Part shown: piece by piece, positions 34,498-42,485 of the stretch
Position numbering within the stretch: the stretch's first letter is position 1
Layout of the letters: each line of letters starts with the position of its first letter
NCBI GenBank assembly: GCA_001003605.1
Contig: LCPL01000006.1
Span: forward strand, 1-58,852
Origin: Parcubacteria group bacterium GW2011_GWC2_48_17
GTDB lineage: Bacteria > Patescibacteriota > Minisyncoccia > Phycocordibacterales > UBA10002
Reading direction: 5' to 3'
Length of the DNA stretch: 58,852 nt
Notes under the pieces: generated by a model
What the model was told of the DNA's origin: nothing
Seen by the model: the letters and a program-made list of their open reading frames with translations, nothing else
Database searches by the model: none
Made by a program: the position numbers and the translations under genes

Positions 34498-35064
34498 TTA
34501 CTCTGCATTTGTAAAAACTTCCTGCACATCTTCATTCGCTTCCAGCACTTCTACGAGTTTGTCTAACTTTTCAATGTCGGCATCTTCAATGGACACAGTT
34601 GTAGTCGCTCTCCATCTTTCATTATTCGTGGCATTCGCGTCTTTTATTTGTAGATTCGCATCGAGTCTCTCAAAAGCCCATGCCGCCGCGCCGGGAGAGG
34701 CAAGATTGCCCCCGTTCTCGGCAAGGAGATGCTTTATCTCCCCCGCGGAGCGATTCCGACTGTCGGTAAGCACCTCAATAAGCAAAGCAGTGCCTCCGGG
34801 ACCGTAACCTTCATACATAATCGCTTCCAGCGCGCCTCCTCCTTCCGTCGCTTTCTTAATCGCGCGCTCTATGTTGTCGTTTGGCATGTTCTCCTTCCGT
34901 GCCCGCTCAATCGCGGCACGAAGCGCCGGCGCGTCTTTATTTCCTTTGGCCACACGTGCTTCGTTCGTGATGAGTTTGGCATACTTTGAAAAAATCCCAC
35001 CTTTTACGGCATCAGTCCTTTCCTTCTGTCTTTTTATTTGGGTCCAACGATTATGCCCGGACAT
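34498..35064 (-). CDS. yebC: YebC/PmpR family protein
   Basis: MSGHNRWTQIKRQKERTDAVKGGIFSKYAKLITNEARVAKGNKDAPALRAAIERARKENMPNDNIERAIKKA. Confidence 0.95.
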   Translation of the reverse strand: MSGHNRWTQIKRQKERTDAVKGGIFSKYAKLITNEARVAKGNKDAPALRAAIERARKENMPNDNIERAIKKATEGGGALEAIMYEGYGPGGTALLIEVLTDSRNRSAGEIKHLLAENGGNLASPGAAAWAFERLDANLQIKDANATNNERWRATTTVSIEDADIEKLDKLVEVLEANEDVQEVFTNAE

Positions 35065-35068
35065 AGCG

Positions 35069-35102
35069 AGAAGGCGTTTAGCGATTAGCGTATAGCGTTT
35101 AG
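35069..35102. repeat. Solo GCGTTTAGCG-word arm
   Basis: aaggcgtttagcgattagcgtatagcgtttagtg. Confidence 0.75.
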
Positions 35103-35224
35103 TGAAAAATATAAGTGTAGCTTACAGCTTCTTGGAGCAAAGACAATTGGATTTTCAGGCATACATAAATAATGACTCAAAATAAGGGTATTTCGCGACT
35201 AGACAAAAGATAATTAAGATGTGC

Positions 35225-35253
35225 TTGACAGGATATATTGGGCATGCTATCAT
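35225..35253 (+). promoter_or_regulatory. Strong sigma70-like promoter (TTGACA-N17-TATCAT)
   Basis: TTGACAggatatattgggcatgcTATCAT. Confidence 0.65.
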
Positions 35254-35257
35254 TTTG

Positions 35258-35433
35258 GCGTAAGCTTCAGCCTCCAGCAGTAACGGAATAGCACCTTCAA
35301 ATAAAATATAAAGACAATCTTTAGAGGAGAGAGTCTGCCACACTATACATAGAGCATTTTCGTCTATGTAGTAGCAAGTAGAAAGGCAACTCACGCACCT
35401 CTTTGGATTAAAGGGATTCGTAAGTTGCCTTTT
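35258..35433 (+). ncRNA. Candidate ~175-nt non-coding RNA with terminator
   Basis: Downstream of the promoter; hairpin tacataga/tctatgta; ends AAGGCAACTCACG...CGTAAGTTGCCTTTTT. Confidence 0.5.
35383..35433 (+). terminator. Intrinsic terminator-like hairpin
   Basis: aaggcaactcacg ... cgtaagttgccttttt. Confidence 0.55.
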
Positions 35434-36077
35434 TCGTTGGAAGAAGCCAGCCGCGCGCTTTACGCAGCGGGAGAACGCGAGCCGAATTTTATGGTTTGGT
35501 TCGGCATGCTCTTCGCGGGCGACCGCGGGAATTGCTGTGACGAGGCGGTGGTGGTTTTTGAAGACAACGCACTCGTCGCAATCGCAAGCATTGCTCCCGA
35601 GGGCGAAGCAGGCTCTGGCGAGCCGACGATTGTCGGCCTGTAACTGTCCACACCCTCTGTCATTCCCGCGCAGGCGGGAATCCAGTGTTACAGCCATTTC
35701 TTCTGGATTCCTGCTTTCGCAGGAATGACAACCATGGTCAGATTTCACAATGTGAATCAAGGGTTTTTCGTGAGGTGTGGAGAGTTACGTCGGCCTTTAC
35801 ACCTTGCCGCAGTTTCGTGGACAAGGTTTTGGCCGGGCGGCGATGGAAGCGGCTATCCGCCGAATGGTGGTACCAAAATCCGCGTGGACGCGCTGACGCC
35901 ATGAGCGCTCAAGATCATTGAGTCACTTCCGGATGAGATTCGCGCCGCTCTGGTCGTCCATGACCAGTCGGCGTTCGGCGGCTTTTTGCCGCAGTGATAC
36001 ATCCGCCGCAACGGATTCACTTTCAAACCGGATGAGCTTGTGCGGGAGCTCGTCCACCTTGTTGAGTCCATAATGTT
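35425..36077 (+). pseudogene. GNAT-like acetyltransferase gene disrupted by a MITE-like insertion and later mutations
   Basis: GEPTIVGL | YTLPQFRGQGFGRAAMEAAIRRM restored in frame on removal of 35640-35796; later frameshift and TGA codons. Confidence 0.7.
35640..35788. mobile_element. 149-bp MITE-like element with 8-bp target site duplication
   Basis: TIRs GTAACTGTCCACACCCTC / GAGGTGTGGAGAGTTAC; TSD GTCGGCCT at 35632-35639 and 35789-35796; core GTCATTCCCGCGCAGGCGGGAATCCAG. Confidence 0.85.
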
Positions 36078-36111
36078 AGAGATTACGGATTCATAGAGTT
36101 AACCTTCTGAA

Positions 36112-36230
36112 AACCTAGAAGTCTCCACAGGGCTACGGATCATTTGACGGAGTCCCAGTGCCAGAACTTTGTTCGGTACTGGATAGGCCGGGCAAGGAAG
36201 CAGTGTGAGTTAGATCGTTTCTGACCGCGC
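36112..36230 (+). ncRNA. Candidate structured RNA with weak SRP-RNA-like motif
   Basis: AGGCCGGGCAAGGAAGCAG preceded by hairpin CCAGTGCCaGAACtttGTTCGGTACTGG; motif-level only. Confidence 0.3.
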
Positions 36231-36407
36231 AAGCGAGAAGAAGCGCAAATCTCTCTCCTCTAAACACCGCTTTCTAGCCCGCATAATTTCAGTCAAGGCG
36301 GTCCGTAGCTTTGTGGCGGTTTTTTTAGGCCAAGATCTCTACACAAAAGATTTTCATCAAAAGCCCAGAGCAACTCTTGGCTTTTTCGTTTTTGTTTTTA
36401 AGAATTA

Positions 36408-36629
36408 TTACTTGAGCAGTTGCAGAAATCCTTCAGGCGGAAGTTTTGCGTCACGAATGATTTTTCGCAAAAGCCCGCGGCCAACAACAGGATAGTTTGG
36501 CACAGTGATTGGAGGTCGGTTTCCGTGATGTAATCGCATATGACTTCCTCGCTGATGCGAAAAAGTGTATCCTATTTTCTCAAAAGCACGCCTAATTTCT
36601 TTACCCGACAGAAGCGGTAATTGAGGCAT
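36408..36629 (-). CDS. hicA: HicA-type toxin
   Basis: LSGKEIRRAFEKIGYTFSHQRGSHMRLHH...ITVPNYPVVGRGLLRKIIRDAKL. Confidence 0.9.
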   Translation of the reverse strand: MPQLPLLSGKEIRRAFEKIGYTFSHQRGSHMRLHHGNRPPITVPNYPVVGRGLLRKIIRDAKLPPEGFLQLLK

Positions 36630-36631
36630 GT

Positions 36632-36886
36632 CTAAATTGATACCGTATGTAACCCTATTTCAACCGGACGATACCAACGTAGCGCCTGCTGGTTATTTTT
36701 TTCTTCAAGGCAGAGCTCAATTACTTCGCGAATGTTTTTTAATGCCTCATCAATAGTTTTTCCTTGCGTTACACAGCCACTGAACACCGGACATTCAACA
36801 ACATAAAAACCATCCTCATCTTTCTCAATGAGAACAGGGAGCTTTCTTTTTAAATCAAGGCTAATTTTCCCTTTTGTCCTTTTCAT
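36632..36886 (-). CDS. hicB: HicB-type antitoxin
   Basis: LPVLIEKDEDGFYVVECPVFSGCVTQGKTIDEALKNIREVIEL; adjacent to hicA. Confidence 0.88.
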   Translation of the reverse strand: MKRTKGKISLDLKRKLPVLIEKDEDGFYVVECPVFSGCVTQGKTIDEALKNIREVIELCLEEKNNQQALRWYRPVEIGLHTVSI

Positions 36887-36952
36887 AAAAATACAATATC
36901 ACAAAAAAGTCGATTACAAAAGTTTTTCTTGGGCAGTGGAGGACACCTTCTG

Positions 36953-37975
36953 TTATATCAACGTCTGGCGGAAGCCTTTGAGATGCTCGTATGCTTCCGG
37001 CGTAACACGGCGGCCGCGAGGCGTACGCTCCAAAAGACCGAGCTGGATGAGGTATGGCTCGTGTACTTCCTCAATGGTCGCCTCCTCTTCGGAGAGCGCG
37101 GCGCCGAGCGTGTTAAGGCCCACCGGCCCCCCTCCGAATTTTTCAATAAGTACGGTAAGAAGAGAACGGTCAGATGGGTGAAGACCGAGCTCGTCAACAC
37201 CGAGGAGCTTCAGCGCGTCAACCACCGATTCTTTCGAGAGCGCGCTCTTTTTGACCTGAGCAAAATCTCGCGCGCGTTTCAAAAGATAGTTCGCGGTGCG
37301 GGGAGTGAAGCGGCTACGGATCGAGATTTCCTTAAGCGCCCCGTCTTTCGAATCTATGCCGAGGATTTTTGCCGAACGCTTAAGGATTTTCTCGATTTCA
37401 GCCTCTGTGTAGTATTCCAAACGAAACGTTCCGCCGGAAAATCGCGAGCGCAAAGGGGAAGAAAGCATCGCGATGCGCGTCGTCGCGGCAATAAGCGTAA
37501 ACGGCGGAAGGTCTAGCTGTACTGTGCGCGCACTTGGTCCCTTGCCGATAATGATATCAAGACGCCCCGATTCCATGGCAGGATAAAGAATCTCTTCAAT
37601 CTGTTTCGATAGGCGATGCACCTCGTCTATAAAGAGTATATCCCCGGATGAAAGGTTGGTTAGAATAGACGCAAGGTCGCCAACGCGTTCAATAGCGGGG
37701 CCAGAGGTAATTTTAATCTGCGCGTTCATCTCTTTGGCTATAAGATGCGCTAACGTGGTCTTTCCGAGCCCGGGAGGTCCGTAAAATAGGAGATGCTCTG
37801 GAGCGTGTTCACGCTCCTTCGCCGCCAATAGAAGGATTCGCAGGTTTTCTTTGATGTTTTCCTGTCCAATGTAATCGTCCCACCTTGAAGGTCGCAGAGC
37901 TTGGTCCAAAAACACGTCTTTTCCTTCAGAAACAACGGACGACTCCGGTTTTTTCTTTGCTGTTTTCTGTTGCAT
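36953..37975 (-). CDS. ruvB: Holliday junction helicase RuvB
   Basis: ALRPSRWDDYIGQENIKENL...LLFYGPPGLGKTTLAHLIA...TPRGRRVTPEAYEHL. Confidence 0.97.
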   Translation of the reverse strand: MQQKTAKKKPESSVVSEGKDVFLDQALRPSRWDDYIGQENIKENLRILLLAAKEREHAPEHLLFYGPPGLGKTTLAHLIAKEMNAQIKITSGPAIERVGDLASILTNLSSGDILFIDEVHRLSKQIEEILYPAMESGRLDIIIGKGPSARTVQLDLPPFTLIAATTRIAMLSSPLRSRFSGGTFRLEYYTEAEIEKILKRSAKILGIDSKDGALKEISIRSRFTPRTANYLLKRARDFAQVKKSALSKESVVDALKLLGVDELGLHPSDRSLLTVLIEKFGGGPVGLNTLGAALSEEEATIEEVHEPYLIQLGLLERTPRGRRVTPEAYEHLKGFRQTLI

Positions 37976-37976
37976 A

Positions 37977-38031
37977 TCGAAGATAGTCGTAGATCGTAGA
38001 TAGTCGTAGACTACTACTACCTACTACTGTC
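37977..38031. repeat. GTAGATAGTCGTAG-word inverted-repeat element
   Basis: cgaagatagtcgtagatcgtagatagtcgtagactactactacctactactg. Confidence 0.7.
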
Positions 38032-38181
38032 GCCCAATTGTACGGCTTAAGAGCCGGAATGTACAACGCGGAGCAAAACACAATAAAAAGCCTCTACAGA
38101 GGCATTTTTTGAGGACACGAGAAACCAAGCAAGCCCATCAGTCCAGATTCCCACTAGTGTAGGACAGTCAAGGAAAGTCGG

Positions 38182-38210
38182 TTGACATGAAATTATTTAT
38201 GTGCTAGACT
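38182..38210 (+). promoter_or_regulatory. Strong sigma70-like promoter (TTGACA-N17-TAGACT)
   Basis: TTGACAtgaaattatttatgtgcTAGACT. Confidence 0.65.
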
Positions 38211-38214
38211 GCTG

Positions 38215-38545
38215 ACACCGTAGGAACAAGAAACCTATGGTGTTTTGTATAAAGAAAGGAAGCACCTCGTCACCGTTTTGGTCCGTAGAGTTCGGTTCCG
38301 GACAGAAATCTCTAAGCGATCAGCCCGTTTCGGCGGGTTTCAAACATTTTACCGAGGACGCTTTGGAACTTCGTTTCGACGATTCCCTCTGCAGCATTCC
38401 TTAGGTTCCATGTTAACTTTTAGTACACGTATTAAAAGTTTGATTGCTTAGAGATTCCTTTCTAGAACGATGACATCCGCCAAAAGCGGATTGCGACACT
38501 ACGAACCAGTCCGAATGGATGTATTCGTCCTGGCGGATGTCGCTT
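38215..38545 (+). ncRNA. Candidate structured non-coding RNA
   Basis: caccgtagg/cctatggtg; 38307-38322 pairs with 38441-38456 (15/16); AACTTTTA/TAAAAGTT; gacatccgcca/tggcggatgtc. Confidence 0.5.
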
Positions 38546-38739
38546 ATTCGAATTTAAAAAGATTCTAAACTCATCCTACGCTCCTTATCGAAGCGCGCAA
38601 CCGCAGAATCACAGCGCGTCATTCAAACTAAAAAGAGTCAACAGGAACCAGTGACCGGTAACTGGAACGGGACAGCATGAAACGAAAAACAAATCTCTCT
38701 TTGTCACAGTTATTCAGTTACAAGTTACCATTACGGTGA

Positions 38740-40413
38740 TTATTCGAGATTAATCACGCGCTCTAGCTCTTGGAGTGAAGTTACTCCGGTTAGCACTTTC
38801 AGGATTCCATCCTGTTGCATATTCGGGATGCCTTGCATAGCCGCGACTGCCGCAATTTCGCGTTCGCTCGGGTTTTCTCGGACGATTTTTTCAATAAAGC
38901 TGTCAGCAAGAATAGCCTCATACACGCCAGTTCGGCCTACATAGCCGATATTATTGCACTTATCGCACCCTTTAGCGGTCCAATACTTTTCTTTTTGGGG
39001 AATAGGAATGATTTTCGGCATTGTTTTAAGAACCGCTTCTATGCGTTTTTCGTCTATTTCCGGAATCGGCTTCTCCTCCCGGCATATTTTGCAAAGTTTC
39101 CGGACGAGGCGCTGAGCCATTGCTATTGTAATCGCGGAAACAATAATTTTCGGGTTTACACCAAGATCAACAAGGCGAGGAAATGTGCCGGCGGCGTTAT
39201 TTGTGTGGAGAGTCGAGAAAACTAAGTGTCCCGTAAGCGATGCGTTTATGGCGATACTGGCAGTTTCCGCGTCTCTAATTTCACCGACCATTATCACATC
39301 CGGGTCTTGCCTCAAAGCGGAGCGGAGTCCATTCGCGAAGGTGTATTTTTTCTCAACCTCTACCTGTGTTTGAGTAATTCCTTCAAGATGGTATTCAACA
39401 GGGTCTTCAATGGTAATAATCTTTACGCCAGGCACGTGCACTTTACGCAGGAACGCGTAGAGCGTCGTTGTCTTACCAGAGCCGGTCGGACCGGTCGTAA
39501 GAATCATGCCATTGGGTTTTAGTATCTCTCTTTCCACTACATCAAGTAGCACTTCGTGCATACCCAGATCCTCAAGAGGAACCGAAATGGATTTCGGGTC
39601 AAGCAAGCGAAGCACAATTGATTCGCCGTACGACCCGGGAAGTATGGATGTACGCACTTCAATCTTCGTGTCTCCTAAGTCAACGCTGAAACGTCCGTCC
39701 TGCGCCTCATTCTTAAGGTTAAGCTTAAGTCCCGATAGTATTTTAATGCGAGAATTCATCATGCCGTATGTTACCCTGTCGAACAAAGTAACAGGATGAA
39801 GGATGCCGTCCAAACGAAAGCGCAACTTAGCGTGTTTTTCCTCGGGCTCAATGTGGATATCCGACGCGTCGAGAGCGATTGCCGCTCCGAGAATGACTTC
39901 AACGAGGCGCGTAATCCTATTTTGCGTCTTAGAAATCACGACTGCGTCTATTTCCGGGACGACATCCAGTAAATGCTTTATATTCTTGGCGGCTTCCTTT
40001 ATTGCGTTAATGCTCATGTCTACTGTGCCAGCGTAGCTTTCTTGCGCGTGCGAAAGCTCTTTATAGTGTCCCCACACTTTTTCAAGACTCCTGGTTGAAG
40101 CCATATAAAGCTCTACTTGATATTCCGCTGTTTCGAGTTTTTTAAGCGCGGCCTGCACCTCAAGCGTGTTTGGAGTAAAAATAGCGGCACTCACTTTTCT
40201 GCCGTTGATGGCAAACAAAGCGATTTTCGCGGTCCGCGCTTCGGCTTCCGGGAGAAGTTGTAAGGCGTCATTTTCTACAGCAATTGTCGCAAGGTTCGCA
40301 TACGGCAACCCATGTTTTTCCGCGAGGAACTTGATAAGCTCTTCCTCCTCGCGCTGTTTTATTTCCACAAATTCTTTCTCCTTTCTTTCATCGTCAAATA
40401 CCACCATAGACAT
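38740..40413 (-). CDS. GspE/PulE/PilB family ATPase (type IV pilus/type II secretion)
   Basis: ILTTGPTGSGKTTTLYAFLRKV, ITIEDPVEYHLEGITQTQV, ALRQDPDVIMVGEIRDAETA, GCDKCNNIGYVGRTGVYE. Confidence 0.95.
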   Translation of the reverse strand: MSMVVFDDERKEKEFVEIKQREEEELIKFLAEKHGLPYANLATIAVENDALQLLPEAEARTAKIALFAINGRKVSAAIFTPNTLEVQAALKKLETAEYQVELYMASTRSLEKVWGHYKELSHAQESYAGTVDMSINAIKEAAKNIKHLLDVVPEIDAVVISKTQNRITRLVEVILGAAIALDASDIHIEPEEKHAKLRFRLDGILHPVTLFDRVTYGMMNSRIKILSGLKLNLKNEAQDGRFSVDLGDTKIEVRTSILPGSYGESIVLRLLDPKSISVPLEDLGMHEVLLDVVEREILKPNGMILTTGPTGSGKTTTLYAFLRKVHVPGVKIITIEDPVEYHLEGITQTQVEVEKKYTFANGLRSALRQDPDVIMVGEIRDAETASIAINASLTGHLVFSTLHTNNAAGTFPRLVDLGVNPKIIVSAITIAMAQRLVRKLCKICREEKPIPEIDEKRIEAVLKTMPKIIPIPQKEKYWTAKGCDKCNNIGYVGRTGVYEAILADSFIEKIVRENPSEREIAAVAAMQGIPNMQQDGILKVLTGVTSLQELERVINLE

Positions 40414-40433
40414 TCATTGTAACACCCTTTCCG

Positions 40434-40534
40434 ATGAATTATGAAGTATGAATACTGAATTATGGTACAAGAATATGGATTCTCCCTTCCTCCCATAATT
40501 CATAATTCCTTATTCATTATTCAAGTGGGTATGG
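40434..40534. repeat. GAATTATGAAGT-word inverted-repeat element (copy 2)
   Basis: gaattatgaagtatgaatactgaattatgg...cccataattcataattccttattcattattcaagtgggta. Confidence 0.85.
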
Positions 40535-40540
40535 TAACCT

Positions 40541-40990
40541 ATGCCAATGCGTAGAGATGTCCACACACTAGAACAGTTCCAAGCCACCGCTCAAGATTTT
40601 GTACTTAGACTCAAACCATTACCCGACCGAGCGACAGTGGTTGGTCTTTACGGCGACCTTGGAGCGGGCAAAACAACTTTTGTGCAGGCAGTCGCCAAAG
40701 CCCTCGGCGTGGCGGAGACGGTTACCAGTCCGACCTTTCTTATTTTCAGACGCTACACGCTTCATGATTCGTGTTACACGAACCTAATACATGTAGACGC
40801 GTATCGGCTAAAGAACAGCGAGGAACTCCGCAAACTCCGCTTTGATGAACTTCTCGCCGACCCCCGCAATCTCATTCTTGTCGAATGGGCCGACAGAGTG
40901 GTTGACTTGCTCCCAAAGGACCACCATAAACTCCAGTTTGAATTCGTGGATGACATAACGCGAAAGATTTCACTTCGGAAAAAGTTCTAA
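40541..40990 (+). CDS. tsaE: tRNA threonylcarbamoyladenosine biosynthesis ATPase TsaE
   Basis: VVGLYGDLGAGKTTFVQAVAKALGVAETVTSPTFLIFRRYT...LIHVDAYRL...LILVEWADRV. Confidence 0.93.
   Translation: MPMRRDVHTLEQFQATAQDFVLRLKPLPDRATVVGLYGDLGAGKTTFVQAVAKALGVAETVTSPTFLIFRRYTLHDSCYTNLIHVDAYRLKNSEELRKLRFDELLADPRNLILVEWADRVVDLLPKDHHKLQFEFVDDITRKISLRKKF
40750..40782. repeat. CGTTACACG-word insertion inside tsaE
   Basis: cgctacacgcttcatgattcgtgttacacgaac encodes RYTLHDSCYTN. Confidence 0.65.
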
Positions 40991-41086
40991 ACTCTAATTT
41001 CTAAATTCTAATCAAGTTCAAAACTCAAAACTCAAATTTCAAATACTTTTTTGAGCTCGGAATCTTGAATCTTGATGTGGAATTAT
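40991..41086. repeat. AAACTCAAATTTC / GAATCTTGAATCTTG word repeat
   Basis: ctctaatttctaaattctaatcaagttcaaaactcaaaactcaaatttcaaat...tcggaatcttgaatcttgatg. Confidence 0.55.
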
Positions 41087-41694
41087 TCAAACCTGATGTG
41101 TTGCCGAAAGTACGAGCGGTTTCCTTACTTGGTCTCCTCGAAATGGAGAGTAGAAACTACAAAGATATCACTTTCGCGATTGCGGCAGGGTTTGTCTGTG
41201 ACAAGAATCTTACCGTCGTTCTTACCGACAAGCTCTCTCATGAAAATCAAGAAAATCGTTACTTCCTCATCAACAACAGGTCTACAAATTCGCGTTTCGA
41301 CATCGGGCGTTTTCTTGGTGTATTGAAGGGGTGTGCCTTGTTGCGTGAACAGAGTTTTGGTTTGCTTCTGTCTGGAGAAGATTGTGTGGAGATAGAAGAT
41401 GACCTACTGCCAGCCCTTGATAGTTTTTTGTTTGGAACGCAAGGAGAGTTGAGGTTTTCTGGCGGAGCCGAAGGCTTGTTGTCGGACATAGTGGCGGAAC
41501 TGGTGGAGAAAAATCCGACGTTTGCCAGAGTGTTTCTCACACACATGTGGAAAAATGGGAAGACCGATGCATGGTCCCCACTTGCGGTGCAGGTGGTGGA
41601 CGAGTTTGCCTACAAGGCATTTGGTAAACTGCTCTCGGTGCCAGAGCGGGCGCGAGCGGTTTCTGAATTCCTCGACAAAAGGGCAACCGCCTAG
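41065..41694 (+). CDS. Hypothetical protein
   Basis: Long ORF with normal codon pattern; start uncertain. Confidence 0.6.
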   Translation: MNLDVELFKPDVLPKVRAVSLLGLLEMESRNYKDITFAIAAGFVCDKNLTVVLTDKLSHENQENRYFLINNRSTNSRFDIGRFLGVLKGCALLREQSFGLLLSGEDCVEIEDDLLPALDSFLFGTQGELRFSGGAEGLLSDIVAELVEKNPTFARVFLTHMWKNGKTDAWSPLAVQVVDEFAYKAFGKLLSVPERARAVSEFLDKRATA

Positions 41695-41705
41695 TTTAGT
41701 CAGTC

Positions 41706-41737
41706 AGCCGATTCCATGACGGAGTCGGCTTTTTTAT
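41706..41737 (+). terminator. Intrinsic terminator
   Basis: agccgattccatgacggagtcggcttttttat. Confidence 0.75.
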
Positions 41738-41764
41738 TTGCCAGTGAATGCTAGAATGACCTCT

Positions 41765-42394
41765 ATGCGAACATTCGCTTTCATAGACGCCTCCAATCTA
41801 TTCTACGGCGGCGAAAAAAGCCTCGGCTGGAAGATTGACTACGCAAAATTACTTGAATACTTGAGGAAAAAGTATGGCGTGAGCCAAGCGTTCTATTTTG
41901 GCGGCGTTGAGCTACACGATTTTCAGTTTAATTATTTGAAGGAAGACACGGTCCCCATTGCTTTGCTTACAAGGCATCTTTCCAGCCTACTCGAAAAAGG
42001 AATGGACACATTAACTGAAGCTGACATTATTCTTATCGGGCGGCATCTCCAGCGCGCGCGTTTCTACCGCAAACTTGCGTCATTCGGCTATACGCTCTTT
42101 CTTAAACCCGTAAAGCGGTATGAACAGGAAGATGGGACGCTTCGCCGTAAAGCCAATTGTGATGTTGAAATGACCTTTCGATTGATGAGAGAAGAAAGTA
42201 ACCTTGACCGAGCGGTTATTCTTTCAGGAGACGGAGATTTTTTGCCGGTACTCCGACACTTAAAGAAAAACGGAAAAGAAGTTATCATTCTTTCGCGCGG
42301 TTCGAGAACCGCAAAAGAGGTTCGCACATTTGCAGGAAGCAATTTTAGAGATTTTGAATATCTGCGGGAACTTCTTAAGATGGTAGGGAAATAA
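41765..42394 (+). CDS. NYN/DUF88 (LabA-like, PIN-related) domain protein
   Basis: MRTFAFIDASNLFYG...ANCDVEMTFRLMREES...AVILSGDGDFLPVLRHLKKNGKEVIILS. Confidence 0.85.
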   Translation: MRTFAFIDASNLFYGGEKSLGWKIDYAKLLEYLRKKYGVSQAFYFGGVELHDFQFNYLKEDTVPIALLTRHLSSLLEKGMDTLTEADIILIGRHLQRARFYRKLASFGYTLFLKPVKRYEQEDGTLRRKANCDVEMTFRLMREESNLDRAVILSGDGDFLPVLRHLKKNGKEVIILSRGSRTAKEVRTFAGSNFRDFEYLRELLKMVGK

Positions 42395-42485
42395 ACAAAC
42401 GGCACCCATATAGGATGCCGTTCACGTCTAGTGTCGCCACTATATACCTATCTAAATAAAAGTCAAGCATCCTGAATCTTAAATC

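Noticed and set aside
35880-36010. Possible UGA recoding (ALTP[TGA]ALKIIESLP and LPQ[TGA]YIRRNGF)
   Set aside because: Other genes in the window end at TGA (e.g. polA), and the region is a MITE-disrupted pseudogene with a frameshift; ordinary decay explains it.
38160-38310. RNase P RNA candidate (aggaaagtcgg ... acagaaa)
   Set aside because: The distance between the motifs is too short and a promoter lies between them; no P4 pairing.
38245-38451. 68-aa ORF
   Set aside because: Arg/Phe-rich, no motif, embedded in strong RNA-like secondary structure.
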